From: Mantis religiosa
Taxonomy: Eukaryota > Arthropoda > Insecta > Mantodea > Mantidae
NCBI GenBank assembly: GCA_030765055.1
Contig: CM060950.1
Span: 457,747,778 to 457,811,777, forward strand
Direction of reading: 5' to 3'
Length of the DNA stretch: 64,000 nucleotides
The position numbers were made by a program, and so were the translations under genes. A model generated the notes under the pieces. That model was given only the letters and a program-made list of their open reading frames with translations, did no database searches and was not told the DNA's origin. Positions 13,440 to 23,923 of the stretch are shown in pieces (within the stretch, counting starts at the first letter, position 1; the number at the start of each line of letters is the position of its first letter).

Positions 13440-14484
13440 TAATTTGGGGCAAAGAGATTTTCAAAGGCATTATTCGAGAAAAGAAAGAAATGCATTTTAT
13501 TTATCATAAAATGTTTTAAATGAATTCTATTTTAGAACAACTTTTCAGGGCTGCGTTTGAAGGCAAAAAATTATAAAGACGTTTCAAGTAAGTGCTTTTG
13601 GTGATAGAGAAGTTTCCTGTTCTCTTGATAAATCTTTGTGTCACATCCTTGAAAGATGCAACTTAAGTGCCAAATTAGGTATTCATCATATATGTTTTTG
13701 AATGTGGCGTTCATGTATTTCCAGTTAAAGAGATATTGCATTATATGGGCACCTAGATGTAAAACTCGCCAAATCCACTTTTTCGAGCTGTATACGCCAT
13801 TGTGTAAGCGTGAAGGGATCTTTAGTTATAGATTGACAGAAACTAGAAAAACCCACCATTTTGCACTAAAGTCCAACTTTGAAGTTTGTTGTTAAAAGCA
13901 AAAAACCGCCAAGTCCACCATCCCACGGCATGGAGAAATCGCCAAGTCCACAAGAGCCAATCATAGCTCACGTGTTTTCAAATAACTTTCCTCAATATAT
14001 TCCTCATAGCTATCACAGTTGCAAGTATTAGTGGCACGTCAGCTGTTGCTGACTTCACTGTAAAACATAAGCGAACATTCAAAACATGGATGAATGTTCA
14101 TTCAACATTAACCCATGTAATCCAGGACAAAGTAGGAAGGGAAAGAGAAACCCTTAGAAGAACAAACTTGAGGAAGAAGACAGAATAAGCTTGTTGAGTT
14201 TATGTTTACCTGATACTTTGGAAGCACATCTAAATGTGCTTCCAATTGGTGTGAAAGTTAAAAAAGAAAAATCATGACATTGAAAACCTTCTGAAAAAGC
14301 ACTTTAAAACTGGCAAGAGATGAAGAAACCAAACTGCTATAAGCAGCTCATTTATACTGAATATGAAATAACCTGAAGTTGAAGAGGTATTACGGGATGA
14401 ATTAAAACCACATTTAAGAAAGACCCTTTATACTTTGTTACGACATAACGCACACTTTTTCCCACTAATTAACAAAACAAAAGC
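13440..14484. other. Degenerate coding-like stretch, family not settled
   Basis: Around 14060-14450 broken frames give MDECSFNINPCNPGQSRKGK, then ENLLKKHF, and then PEVEEVLRDELKPHLRK. This C-terminal style reminds me of a transposon-linked insect protein family, but I cannot name it with confidence. Three copies of CGCCAARTCCAC occur at about 13767, 13907 and 13932. All frames carry stops. Confidence 0.3.
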
Positions 14485-14708
14485 CTGCCTCGGTAGCCTA
14501 GATCGTAGCGTGTCTGCCTCACGTTGAAGAGGTCCCGAGTTCGAATCTCGGTTAGGGGGAGTTACCTGAATAAGGTTTCTTCCGGGGTTTTGCCTTATCC
14601 TGAAAGATAAATGTCAGGTTACTCTAAGCTCTATGGACCCTGGACTCCTTTGAGCATAATTTAATCCATTTCATTCATCGTCCGATATGACTATGGAGAA
14701 CGTAAATT

Positions 14709-14740
<32 letters not shown>
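14485..14740 (+). mobile_element. SINE family 1, copy c, with poly-A tail
   Basis: The best-preserved 5' end of the family (GCCTCGGTAGCCTAG), then B-box-like GAGTTCGAATCTCGG, the standard body and a run of about 30 A at 14711-14740. The target duplication is not clear because the left flank is also A-rich. Confidence 0.9.
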
Positions 14741-14742
<2 letters not shown>

Positions 14743-16659
14743 TATACATTACAGAATGTGTAACCAACTGTTCTAAATAGTTACTAGTCTAGTGATTTGC
14801 ATTTGTCAACATCCTCCCACCTTGCAATTAAAAACATTGACTTTTGAAATGGCAACACAACTTTAAATACACGACTAAAATTAATGAGCATTACAATTAT
14901 AAACTTTCACAACACCAATTTTTCATTATAGGTCCAAACTTTCAGGAACTTTAATCTTTCTACCCAGTCAGGTTGTTTTCACATCCATGCCATTCACCAA
15001 GTCTGGTACTGTTGTTGGTGTGGCATCGCACTTTCTTATGCATTAGTCTTTGTAAGTTGTAAATGTAGTAAAATTCTCACAAAAATATATTATTAATATA
15101 GTAGATGAATATATATAGAAAATAAAACCTTTAAATCATAAATTACAGTTTCTGAATTGACAAACATCCTTATGTTACTACTAAAACCCACCAAATCTAA
15201 AATGAAACCCTTACTTACTGCAAAAATAATACTATTAAGTTTATTTTATTTTCAGTTATTATACTCCTAGATCTTTAACTCATTTTTTGCGTTAAATGAG
15301 CACTGTTACTATATATTGAAGCACAGAGAAACGTTTTCCTCTTTCCTGAACATTTTGTTAATTTGGATTTGGGGAGATTTGTATTTAGGTATCTCATATA
15401 GTAGATCGTAATTCTCTATGTACTAAATAGAGTGGGTCAGGTGGTAGCAGGCCGAGAAATTGCATACATGGCAGTCTTTAAGTTTCATTATAATTTCTTA
15501 TAAAATGCTCTGAAGGCAGACCTTTGAGTGATTACCCAAATACCATTAAAGTTTAGAAAAATAAAAGAAAAACTTAAAGCAGTACAATAGGCAGATTTTA
15601 TTCAAAAATTAATTGAGTTCGGCAATACGAAAACAAATTACTGTAAAACCCTTTCAGTTGTTTGTTAGGCATAGCAACGTAAAATCTAGAATAACAGATT
15701 AAGAGCTGGGAGTAAAAATCCAATTTCTGTTTGATTTTTGGGTTAATTACAGGAATCAAGAGACGATGGTAAGTGCCCAAATTAACAATTATAACTAAAC
15801 ATAAACTTACTGGAACCTTAATATAACGCTTCAAGTAAAGTCTTCCTTCGTGGCCAAGGGGCAATTGATAGCCTTTGGACAAGGTCACGGGATGTAAAAC
15901 TTGGCGGACGATGGATCTTATTCACTTGCAAAATTATTTAGGATGGCTTTCTGGGAAACCTGATGGTCCCGTTTCGTATATTTTCGGCCCGTAAATGAAC
16001 CTCAAGCTTTATAAAGAGGCTTGAGCAAAATCAAGTGGTCTTTCATGACCAATAAATGATGGGATGCCAAAACCACAGTAGTTAAAGAGCGTCCATAAAT
16101 AAAAACTGAACTTGAATTTCAAACAACGTAAATCTGCTTGTTCAATAACTAACTTATGAAATAAATAGAAAAGAAAGATGATTTAAAGAAGGAACGTGAG
16201 TACATTAGGTTAGACTGGGTATGCATGATACACTAGGATATTAAATGAAAATAACAACCTTAAATATCCTTCTAAAATATATTTTAACAGCACTACAAAG
16301 TTACATATAGTATAGTGATTACATTACAGAATATAAATCTTTTATCCTGTTTTGCACTTGCCACATATAACGTTTGTTTATATGTATGCAAAATGTATCG
16401 GTCCTCCACAGCTTAGAGGTGTATGATACACCCCCTGGGATACATGATACAGGTTTCCTACTCCACACTCTTCAAATGATTTATTTGGCTTGTAGATGAA
16501 ATATTATCTAAGTCAAACAGGTACTTTAAAATTGTTGCACTGAATTTCCATATTTTTAAATCTTGTACATCCATCTATTCCACAGAAACCCTCAAAACTC
16601 CCATTAAAGCAAAAACAAATAAAACGCTCGTTTTATCTAGAAATATGGGCTTTGAAAGT
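14741..16659. other. No gene recognised
   Basis: AT-rich, stop-rich sequence. The last few hundred bases may be the 3' non-coding end of the pogo-type element that follows, since its reading frame ends near 16660. Confidence 0.5.
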
Positions 16660-17268
16660 ATAGTGTCAATTTGAGAACAATGACAGAAGTACCATTTTGT
16701 GGCCACTTAAATTTTCTATTGCTTACCTGTTGTGCAAATTTTACTATCCATTATTCTGCAGGTCATGACTGCAAGATGCATCCAAAAAATCTGCGAATGG
16801 ATTTCTTACCTTTAAATGAAACTAAGATCCAATCACCTACATCCACTTTCTGTTTAAATGGTTCTTCAGTTTCTTCCATGAAGTCATTGTTACTGCAGTC
16901 AGACTTGAATGATTCATGTCATCTTCTGAACTTGTAGTACTTTTTTTCTGCAATCTTGAGCTTCCTTTTTAACTGTTTCTTACCAGCATTTTATTTACAT
17001 TCATTAATATGGTGATTCTTTTCTTCAGCAAATTCTTTTTCTAACATGACTTTTACTGGAGTATCTGAGAGAGCTAGGCATTTTATCACTTTTCTGCCAC
17101 CTGGTCTTTTAATTATGGTCTTTGATTGCGGAAGTGGAGTAATTTCTTCAGGAGTGGCCAATTTTCCATTTGCTTTTGCAGAAGGTGATAATTGTGGAGT
17201 GTTTCCTGGACTTTCTAGAACATAACTATTTTCTCTGGTAGTGTTGTTTAGTTATCAGGTGAATTTAA

Positions 17269-18356
17269 GGTGAGAAGGTACTGCCTCTCTCCACAATGCT
17301 ATTTCCATGATTTTTGGGTGCACGTTACTAATAAATTACTACTGATATGCACATGAACATTTTCAGGCATGTTTTTAAATATCTTTAATAATACCTATTA
17401 TTATTTGAACATTTTGTACTGATAATTTGTTATAATTTTTTAGTTTTTTGTAAAAAAAAAGCACTGAAATTTCAGCCAATTTTATTTTTTTAAAGGACTA
17501 TCAAAATAACTTCTTATTATTATTCTTATGAGTCTACTTAATATACACAAAAAAGTCATATACTTTGGTTGATTAGATTTTCAAAAAAGTGTATCGGAAC
17601 CTGAAAAAATGTGGAACTGAGAAAAACAGCTTTAAAGTTTATATATTGTCTACCAACTTCTCACATGAGTCAGAACATTCCTGCTGCATAGTCATGACCC
17701 TCTGTAGTCTCACTTGTTATTTTCAAATTCCTCTTCATTTTTCTTGCCTTCCTGACAAGTTCTTCAATCATTTTGTCTACTTTCAGGACTCGCAACTATC
17801 AATTTCTGTATATGACTATCATGATTAGCACATGTATTGTTGAACTGGGTCTACTAACCTCAATATTACATGTGGTTTCATTGTCTAGTATATTTATATT
17901 TTCCACATTTATTGTTCTGTTTTTAGTTAAACCATTTCCTGTAAACTTTCTCTTTCGAAATGTTTTAAGCATACCCTTTCATATATTCATCAATAACTAG
18001 TACATTTTATTCAGAAAAAATTACTGTTCACATACACAGAAAAAGAAAAAAGAAAAACTAGCATCATTGCAGTTATTGGTACCAGCAGAAAGCTTGAAAG
18101 ATCCCTTACAAAACATGGCTCAGTTCAGACATATCTGTTCAGTATTACAGAAGTTATGATGGATTTTCTTAAAGCTTACAACAAGGGGGCCTGGCAAAAG
18201 CTTGACACCCACTAATATAATTAGCAAATTTGGTAAAAAATATTCCTCCAATGAACTTTTTAACTACATATTTGTAATCTAGAGTGATGACACTATCATA
18301 AAATGTAAAAATAAATAAAAAAGTAATTTTAACCCCAAGTGAGGTACCTTCTCAAC
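17269..18356. mobile_element. TTAA-flanked inverted-repeat element (piggyBac-like MITE)
   Basis: Both flanks are TTAA (17265-17268 and 18357-18360). The ends are inverted: GGTGAGAAGGTAC at the left and the complement of GTTGAGAAGGTAC at the right, one mismatch in 13. It lies inside the C-terminal half of the pogo-type transposase and interrupts it. TTAA duplication is the hallmark of piggyBac-family transposases. The 1088-bp interior shows no recognisable transposase, so it would be non-autonomous. Confidence 0.72.
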
Positions 18357-18750
18357 TTAATTGATTTGAAGCAGTGATGGTATGTTCTGATCACAATCAA
18401 GGGCCTGGTCAGCAACTGAACTGGCTAGGAGGTCATCATATGTAAAGACATCTCTACTGAAAAGACTTATTCCTGCATGTACAAAGCCAGGCAGTATGTT
18501 TTGAAGTGTGAATTTATTGGGAAAGTTTTCGCCAATGATCTCTAGGGTATCATAAGTAGTCATTGGCATACCAGGGTGATTAAGCATCCAGTGTTGAGCA
18601 GCTCTATTTCATGATTTTTGGAAAGTGCCATACACAGTAATATCCAATGGTTGCAGTCTCGGACTACAATGAGGTGGCACTGTCAACAAAATAATTCCAT
18701 ATGTGTTTGGAGGAATTTAGTAACAATGACATCAAAATTAATCTAAAAAT

Positions 18751-19038
18751 CTATTTGTAGTTGGTTTATTGAAACTCGTCACTTACCTTTTTATATTAAT
18801 GAGAGAATAGTTTCAAAGGCAATCGCCTCCATTTTCAATCTCTTTGCAACTGGCATCTGTTGTTTTCTGCTCTCTCTTTGGTGGTGGAACTATGAACTTT
18901 TTTGTCAAATTATCTACTGGTGGGACTTGAAAGTTCAATACGTGATTCTAATTTTTCCATATGAATATGTTCTCCCATGTTGTCAATTTATTTTGGGTTA
19001 TCACTCCTTTTAATCATTTTGGATTTGGATCAATGTCA
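18751..19038 (-). repeat. Inverted copy of the Penelope-A 3' tail (left arm)
   Basis: The reverse complement of this segment matches 20207-20500 with moderate divergence, for example CTATTTGTAGTTGGTTTATT against AATAAACCAACTACAAATAG. A transcript through both would fold into a stem of nearly 290 bp. Confidence 0.9.
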
Positions 19039-19042
19039 ATTG

Positions 19043-19430
19043 GCCAAATGGTTACTAAATAAATTCAACAGTTTCCCAAAATTCGAAAGTGCAAATTTAA
19101 AAAACTCTTTAGATTTAGTAGGAAAAATCAAAGATGTAAATTTGGACAAAAATGACAGATTGATTTCATTTAATATCACATCTTTATTTCCAAACATACC
19201 AACAGAAAAATTACAGACTGTATTAAAACATGGCTAACTGCAATAGAAATGGAAGCAATAGAAGCAGAAGCATAGATTTCTCTAACAATAATATGCACTG
19301 AACGAAACTTCTTCAGCTTTAATGGAAAACACTACCAGGAGAAATCAGCGTTGTCAATGGGCAATCCAATTTCACCTTTTTTGGCTAACTTATTTATGAG
19401 TGCACAAATTAAAAAGTCCTTCCCATTGAT
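19043..19430 (+). pseudogene. Penelope-A reverse transcriptase, palm region (broken)
   Basis: Frames interrupted by at least one shift encode RT palm motifs: RLISFNITSLFPNIPTE (motif A area, near 19160) and SALSMGNPISPFLANLF (motif B, near 19350). In motif A the expected SFD is SFN, so the first catalytic Asp is replaced. With the missing 5' part this copy cannot encode a working polymerase. Confidence 0.85.
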
Positions 19431-20459
19431 CTTCAAATTTGGTATAGATATGTTGACGACATCTTTGCAATTGTACCGAATAAACATTCAGATGATGCAT
19501 TAAAATTACTCAATTTGCAAGAAAGGACTATAAAATTCACAATAGAAAAGGAAATCAAAGGACAACTCTCCTTCTTGGATCTAAATATCATCAGGAACAA
19601 CTCAAAAATAACATTTGGAATTTACAGGAAACCAACACATTCAGAAAATTACTTAAAAACTGATAGCCACAACCCAATTACACATAAACATGCAATAATA
19701 AACATCCTTACACACAGACTAGTCAACATACCCATGGAAAAAGAAGAATATTTCAAAGAACAAAATGCAATACTACATATAGCAGAAGAAAATGGATACA
19801 ACAAAAGTTTGGTGTTGAAGAAAATTAGAAAAGCTAAACTAAAGAAAACCATTAAAGAAGCAACCGCATTTACAAAAGAAAAAGAAAGCAACAGCATATT
19901 CAGTTTATTCTCATATCACCCAAAAACATTTAATAAATGTAAAAAGATCTTCAAAGAACAAAATATTACCTTGGCACCTACTAATAGACACTCAATTTTA
20001 AAATTGCTAAATTCAAAAACAAAAGATGAAATCCCATCAGTTAACAGATCTGGAATATACCAGATAAGTTGTAAGAATTGTGAAAAATGCCACATTGGTC
20101 AAACTAAAAGAAATCTAAAAACCAGACTCAAAGAGCACTTCAGAAACATCAGATTAAAACAAGAAGATAAATCAGCAGTAGCATTTCATTTTTGGAATGA
20201 AAATCATGACATTGATCCAAATGCTAAATTATTAAAAGGAGTGATAAACAAAAATAAATTGACAACATGGCAGAACATATTCATATGGAAAAATAAGGAT
20301 CGCTTAATGAACTTTGAAATCCCACCAGTAGATAATTTGACAAAAATGTTCATAGTTCCACCATCAGAGAGAGCAGACAACAACAAACAGATGCCAGTTG
20401 GAAAGAGATTGAAAATGGAGGTGATTATTGCCTTTGAAACTAGTCTCTCATTAATATAA
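19431..20459 (+). CDS. Penelope-A RT motif C, thumb and GIY-YIG endonuclease frame
   Basis: A single open frame of about 340 codons without its own natural start. It opens with YRYVDDIFAIVP (YVDD codons at 19449-19460), the catalytic motif C of the reverse transcriptase. The thumb follows, with GQLSFLDLNIIRN and GIYRKPTHSENYLKTDS, both typical of Penelope-like polymerases. The C-terminal part carries the GIY-YIG nuclease: SGIYQISCKNCEKCHIGQTK and then RLKEH. The YIG half reads HIG. The nuclease is thought to nick target DNA for insertion. The frame ends TAA at 20457-20459, shortly before the 13-bp duplication. It is the longest undamaged stretch among the three copies, but it is only the C-terminal half of the protein and is not expected to be functional alone. 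Confidence 0.88.
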   Translation, partial: LQIWYRYVDDIFAIVPNKHSDDALKLLNLQERTIKFTIEKEIKGQLSFLDLNIIRNNSKITFGIYRKPTHSENYLKTDSHNPITHKHAIINILTHRLVNIPMEKEEYFKEQNAILHIAEENGYNKSLVLKKIRKAKLKKTIKEATAFTKEKESNSIFSLFSYHPKTFNKCKKIFKEQNITLAPTNRHSILKLLNSKTKDEIPSVNRSGIYQISCKNCEKCHIGQTKRNLKTRLKEHFRNIRLKQEDKSAVAFHFWNENHDIDPNAKLLKGVINKNKLTTWQNIFIWKNKDRLMNFEIPPVDNLTKMFIVPPSERADNNKQMPVGKRLKMEVIIAFETSLSLI

Positions 20460-20500
20460 AGAAGTAAGTTACGAGTATCAATAAACCAACTACAAATAGT
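20207..20500 (+). repeat. Penelope-A 3' tail (right arm of inverted pair)
   Basis: Covers the end of the endonuclease frame and the 3' non-coding tail; complementary to 18751-19038. The same tail occurs twice in tandem after copy C. Confidence 0.9.
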
Positions 20501-21439
20501 TTTTGAGATTAAAATAATTCCATTTTCCTTCTCTTTTTGAATTGCTGCTATGGGTATGCAGGATTCATAATTATCAATAAGAAGCAAGACTTTATGATTT
20601 TCTACTGAACAGTGGGTGTGTTTAATAAAATGATATAAAAATTCAACCAAATTTTCTTTCGTCATCCATCCTGAATGCTTTGGATGACCAACTGCTTTCA
20701 GTTCCGAGTGGAGCTCCTTTAATCATATATTCCTTGACATTTACTCTTGGCGAAACTAAAAATGGAAACATAAAATTTTGTGCAGCATTGACTGTGTTGC
20801 ATGCAGTGACTAAAGCACCCTTTCTTGGGAAGTGGTTTAGCAAACTTGTTTTTCCCTCTCAGCAACAGTGACTAGTAGGTTTGTAAGTTTTTGTGACTCC
20901 AGTTTCATCAGCATTCCAAATAGTATGTGGTTCAAAGTTCTCTCTTACAGGAACCTGCTCTAAATTATGAAAATCCTTCACATTGGTCCTATTGAAAGTT
21001 GACGCCCTTGCAATACTTTTTGCTTTAGGTAACTGATGATAGAGATCTTTCTTATTGTTCATAAAACCCTCAACCAATCATAGCCTGCCATGTGGTTTTC
21101 ATCCCATGTAGATGGATATGATTTATCTTTTGTGCCAATTCATATACCAGTTGCCTGCATTGGACAGTGCCAAGCCCAAAATGCATTTTTGAGGCTTTTT
21201 TCAGATATGCTGCCAACATTGTCTCTTCCTCATTGGTGAAAATCTGTCTAGCCCTCCAGTTTGGTTCAAATGTTATGTGTTCTTTTTTCTTATGTTTAAT
21301 AATATACCTCCTTAAAGTCATTTTATCTAGTTCATAATTATCCGTAGTGCTTCCTTAGTTCCTTTATCCTACCTACACCCTCCTTCACTACATGCTTTTT
21401 CACCTTTCTCTCACCTTTAGGCTTATAGAACTGAGGCAT

Positions 21440-21889
21440 CTGTAACAGATAAGAAAATAGCAATGCTTCTAATAATTATCTTATTATAATAATAGTAATC
21501 TATAATTCTAAAATTTAACCAATCTTCTGCAACTTAAATAAAGGTTAAGACAGTCAAGGTCTCATGGCCATCAGTTATAATAACTTTTAATATATGTAGA
21601 TTCCAATCCCACAAAATAATTATTAAAGCTTCTTATCCAAACTATTGAAAAATGACAATGATTATTTTAACTAATAATTACTTGAAACTTTCGGCTGTAG
21701 TTAAAATTTTTCAAATCAAAACTAGCTGAAAATCAGAATAAACAACAGGAAGTAATTATGAAAATACAGGAAGTTAGGAACAGTAGTACAGTTTTCTTCT
21801 TTGTATCATTTTTTGAACTTTTTACCACAGTAGTCTAGATCCTGCCAAACATTAAGCCATAATTTACCTTGTATCACACATCCCTGGGT
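21440..21889. other. No gene recognised
   Basis: AT-rich upstream flank of the pogo-type transposase. Its outer terminal repeat should lie here or to the right but was not found. Confidence 0.5.
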
Positions 21890-22474
21890 AGCAAATATCC
21901 CCAGTCTTCTCTACATATGTGGTTTCATATACACACACTAAAATAGGCTTCATAGGTTAACTTGGTCTCACATTTTGATGTCACTGGGCCACTCATTCTG
22001 CTCACACATGCACACACGCACACACACATGCACACAAACACACACACTAATCTAACTTGTGTAGTATTTTGAATTCACAGGGCCCTCATCCTGTGTATAA
22101 CATGCACAAACACAGGCATAGTAACCTTATTTGGCTATATTTTGATATATGAACCCTCATTCTGTTCAAGTACATACACTAAGCATTGCAGGTTGGACTA
22201 TATTTCAATATCACAGGGCCTATAATTCTGTGCAATTACACAGACTAACCTAGGTGACATGACATGGCTTATATTTTGATTACCTGTGATCCTTCATTTC
22301 GCTCATGTACACACCTTAACATAGATGTTGTGACCAAACTTGGAGTATATTTGTGTATCACAGGATCCTTTATTCCATTTATATACACATATTCACCTAG
22401 GTATTATAACCTAACTTGGGCTATATTTTAATATCATAGGGCCCTTCATTCCTTTCATACACACACACGCACAC

Positions 22475-22532
<58 letters not shown>

Positions 22533-22560
22533 ACACACACTAGCCTATGTAGCATAACCT
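21890..22560. repeat. Degenerate minisatellite, about 75-bp unit, with (AC)n blocks
   Basis: About seven diverged units, each with a block like CACAGGGCCCTTCATTCTG followed by a CATACACACAC stretch and TAACCTAACTTGGGCTATATTTTGATAT. Block positions near 21985, 22076, 22152, 22213, 22285, 22360 and 22435 give spacings of about 60-90. The long (AC)n at 22461-22545 sits exactly where the unit has its short CA stretch, so it probably grew from one unit. Confidence 0.85.
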
Positions 22561-23476
22561 AACACTGACCTTCATAAACAGATGAGTCACAAATGCCATA
22601 AAAACCCAAAGGGCTTCAAAAACAAATTCAGCACTTCAAGGAAGTATAAAATGTTCTCCCTCATTTGAAACGATGTTGATCCACCTAAAGTAATGACTTT
22701 CCTGAAGTGTAAGTTATTTCATAATTACATAAACCTTTGGCTAAACATGACTTCCAGAGACGACATTGAATCAAAGAGAAATGTGAAAAAAGTTATTTAA
22801 GTTCCCTTAAATGTACTGATTGAAATTAATGTTGTCTCTTATAGGGCCTACAATTCCCTAATTCCCCTTTTTAAGGATGTTTTTTTTTACAGCAAAGTTG
22901 TGGTGAATGAACAACTCGTATGGTTATAATCCAATTACTGCCCATGCACCATAGGCATTTCCAACATAAATGTGTGAAGTCTGTTGGATTAGTAATGCTT
23001 TCCTTCCTTTTGTTGTACTTGTTCACATATGGCTCATATAAACATAAAAAAAAATGTCATATACTAAACTTGTTACTATTTCAATTTACCAGCTTCCAAC
23101 TGTGCGACAAGATTTTCAACATCATCTCATACCAGAGATATTACATATTTTATACATTATTTGTATAAAAATGTTCCAAAAGTATTTTTATTTTTTCCTC
23201 CAAAATTGCTAACAGTCTTGATTAACATACCATTTCATTAACATATTTTCATGACAAATGAAATATATACCTCAAATTTTATGGATATGTATTCAAAGTA
23301 CTGTTCATTCTGGATGACCTTTGCAGAAGGTATAGTTTAAGAGATAGCAAAATTCTCGTTACATAAAAAAATTTAGATCTCATTAAAATGGAATTTTTTT
23401 GATAGACTTGCACCATTTATTTATTTTTGATATGGAGTCTCCAATACCTATGTCTTCCTCAAATATGAAGCCCTAC
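22561..23476. other. No gene recognised; contains dispersed repeat R
   Basis: AT-rich sequence. At about 23245-23400 it carries an antisense copy of repeat family R, interrupted further on by the SINE-2 insertion. Confidence 0.55.
23245..23400 (-). repeat. Dispersed repeat family R, copy 3
   Basis: The reverse complement contains TTGCTATCTCTTA and then CATCCAGAATGAA, matching 26880-26935. The plus strand GACAAATGAAATATATACCT matches 30698. Limits are approximate. Confidence 0.5.
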
Positions 23477-23489
23477 TTTATTTATTTTG

Positions 23490-23910
23490 GAAATTAATTG
23501 TTCTTTCACACTGGCTGTGTGTAGGCTAAATTCTGGAAACGTAGAGTCAGACTGAAAAATTCAATGCCATAGCCGGGATATGAACCACAGATCTTCTGGT
23601 TTCTGTCCAGCCACATTGAGCTACTATGGCCAACGTGCCGATATGACATTAAATTCTCCAACTGACTCGTATTTTCTCGGTAGACCACTTAGGAGTTCTC
23701 ATAAACACATGAGACAACTACCTTAATGGTAACTTACAACATGAAAGTACTTTAAGGCCTGGGCTTTATAGTTAACCACTATTCGGTCAGGACTTATTAA
23801 TATAGGCACGTTGGCCATAGTAGCTCAACGGTAGAGATGCTGGATGGAAACCAGAAGATCTGTGGTTCAAATTCCGGCTATGGCATTGAATTTTTTAGTC
23901 TGACTCTACG
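23490..23910. mobile_element. SINE family 2 (tRNA-derived), head-to-head dimer with 13-bp target duplication
   Basis: Perfect 13-bp direct repeats TTTATTTATTTTG flank it (23477-23489 and 23911-23923). Inside are two tRNA-like units facing away from each other. The left one (23540-23637) is antisense and the right one (23807-23910) is sense, with A-box-like TAGTAGCTCAACGGTAGAG and B-box-like GGTTCAAATTCCGG. They are separated by about 169 bases of family-2 body sequence. The left end GAAATTAATTGTTC is the complement of the family's 3' end. Confidence 0.88.
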
Positions 23911-23923
23911 TTTATTTATTTTG

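Larger units (their letters stand above)
18701..20510 (+). mobile_element. Penelope-like retroelement copy A
   Basis: Flanked by a perfect 13-bp duplication AAAATAATTCCAT (18688-18700 and 20511-20523) inside the pogo-type transposase. The element begins with about 45 bases shared with copies B and C. An inverted copy of its own 3' tail follows (18751-19038, complementary to 20207-20500), and then the plus-strand reverse transcriptase starts abruptly near 19043. The front part of the polymerase present in copy C is missing. Penelope-like elements are a distinct retroelement class related to telomerase RT and usually carry a GIY-YIG endonuclease; the inverted 5' segment fits the odd end structures known for the class. 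Confidence 0.93.
16660..21439 (-). pseudogene. pogo/Tigger-type (DDE_1) transposase, split by two insertions
   Basis: Read on the minus strand, a start codon at 21437-21439 opens MPQFYKPKGERKVKKHV. A frame break follows, then a CENP-B-type DNA-binding helix region (FTNEEETMLAAYLKK, 21070-21321). The DDE core is present: IWNADETGV (20859-21077) holds the first Asp, LLLIDNYES (near 20585) the second and LQPLD (near 18650) the third. PGFVHAGISLFSRDVFT lies at 18357-18587, and the C-terminal PEEITPLPQ block and a basic tail lie at 16660-17250. The core is cut between the second and third Asp by a Penelope-like element (18701-20510), and again by a TTAA-flanked element (17269-18356). Several stops, including a TGA after GTFQKS, show it was already decaying. 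Such enzymes move DNA into TA sites; terminal repeats were not found. Confidence 0.88.

Noticed and set aside
23807..23910. True tRNA gene
   Set aside because: A- and B-box-like blocks exist, but no cloverleaf can be drawn and the segment lies in a repeated element with target duplications; it is a SINE. The same applies to the SINE-1 and SINE-3 heads.
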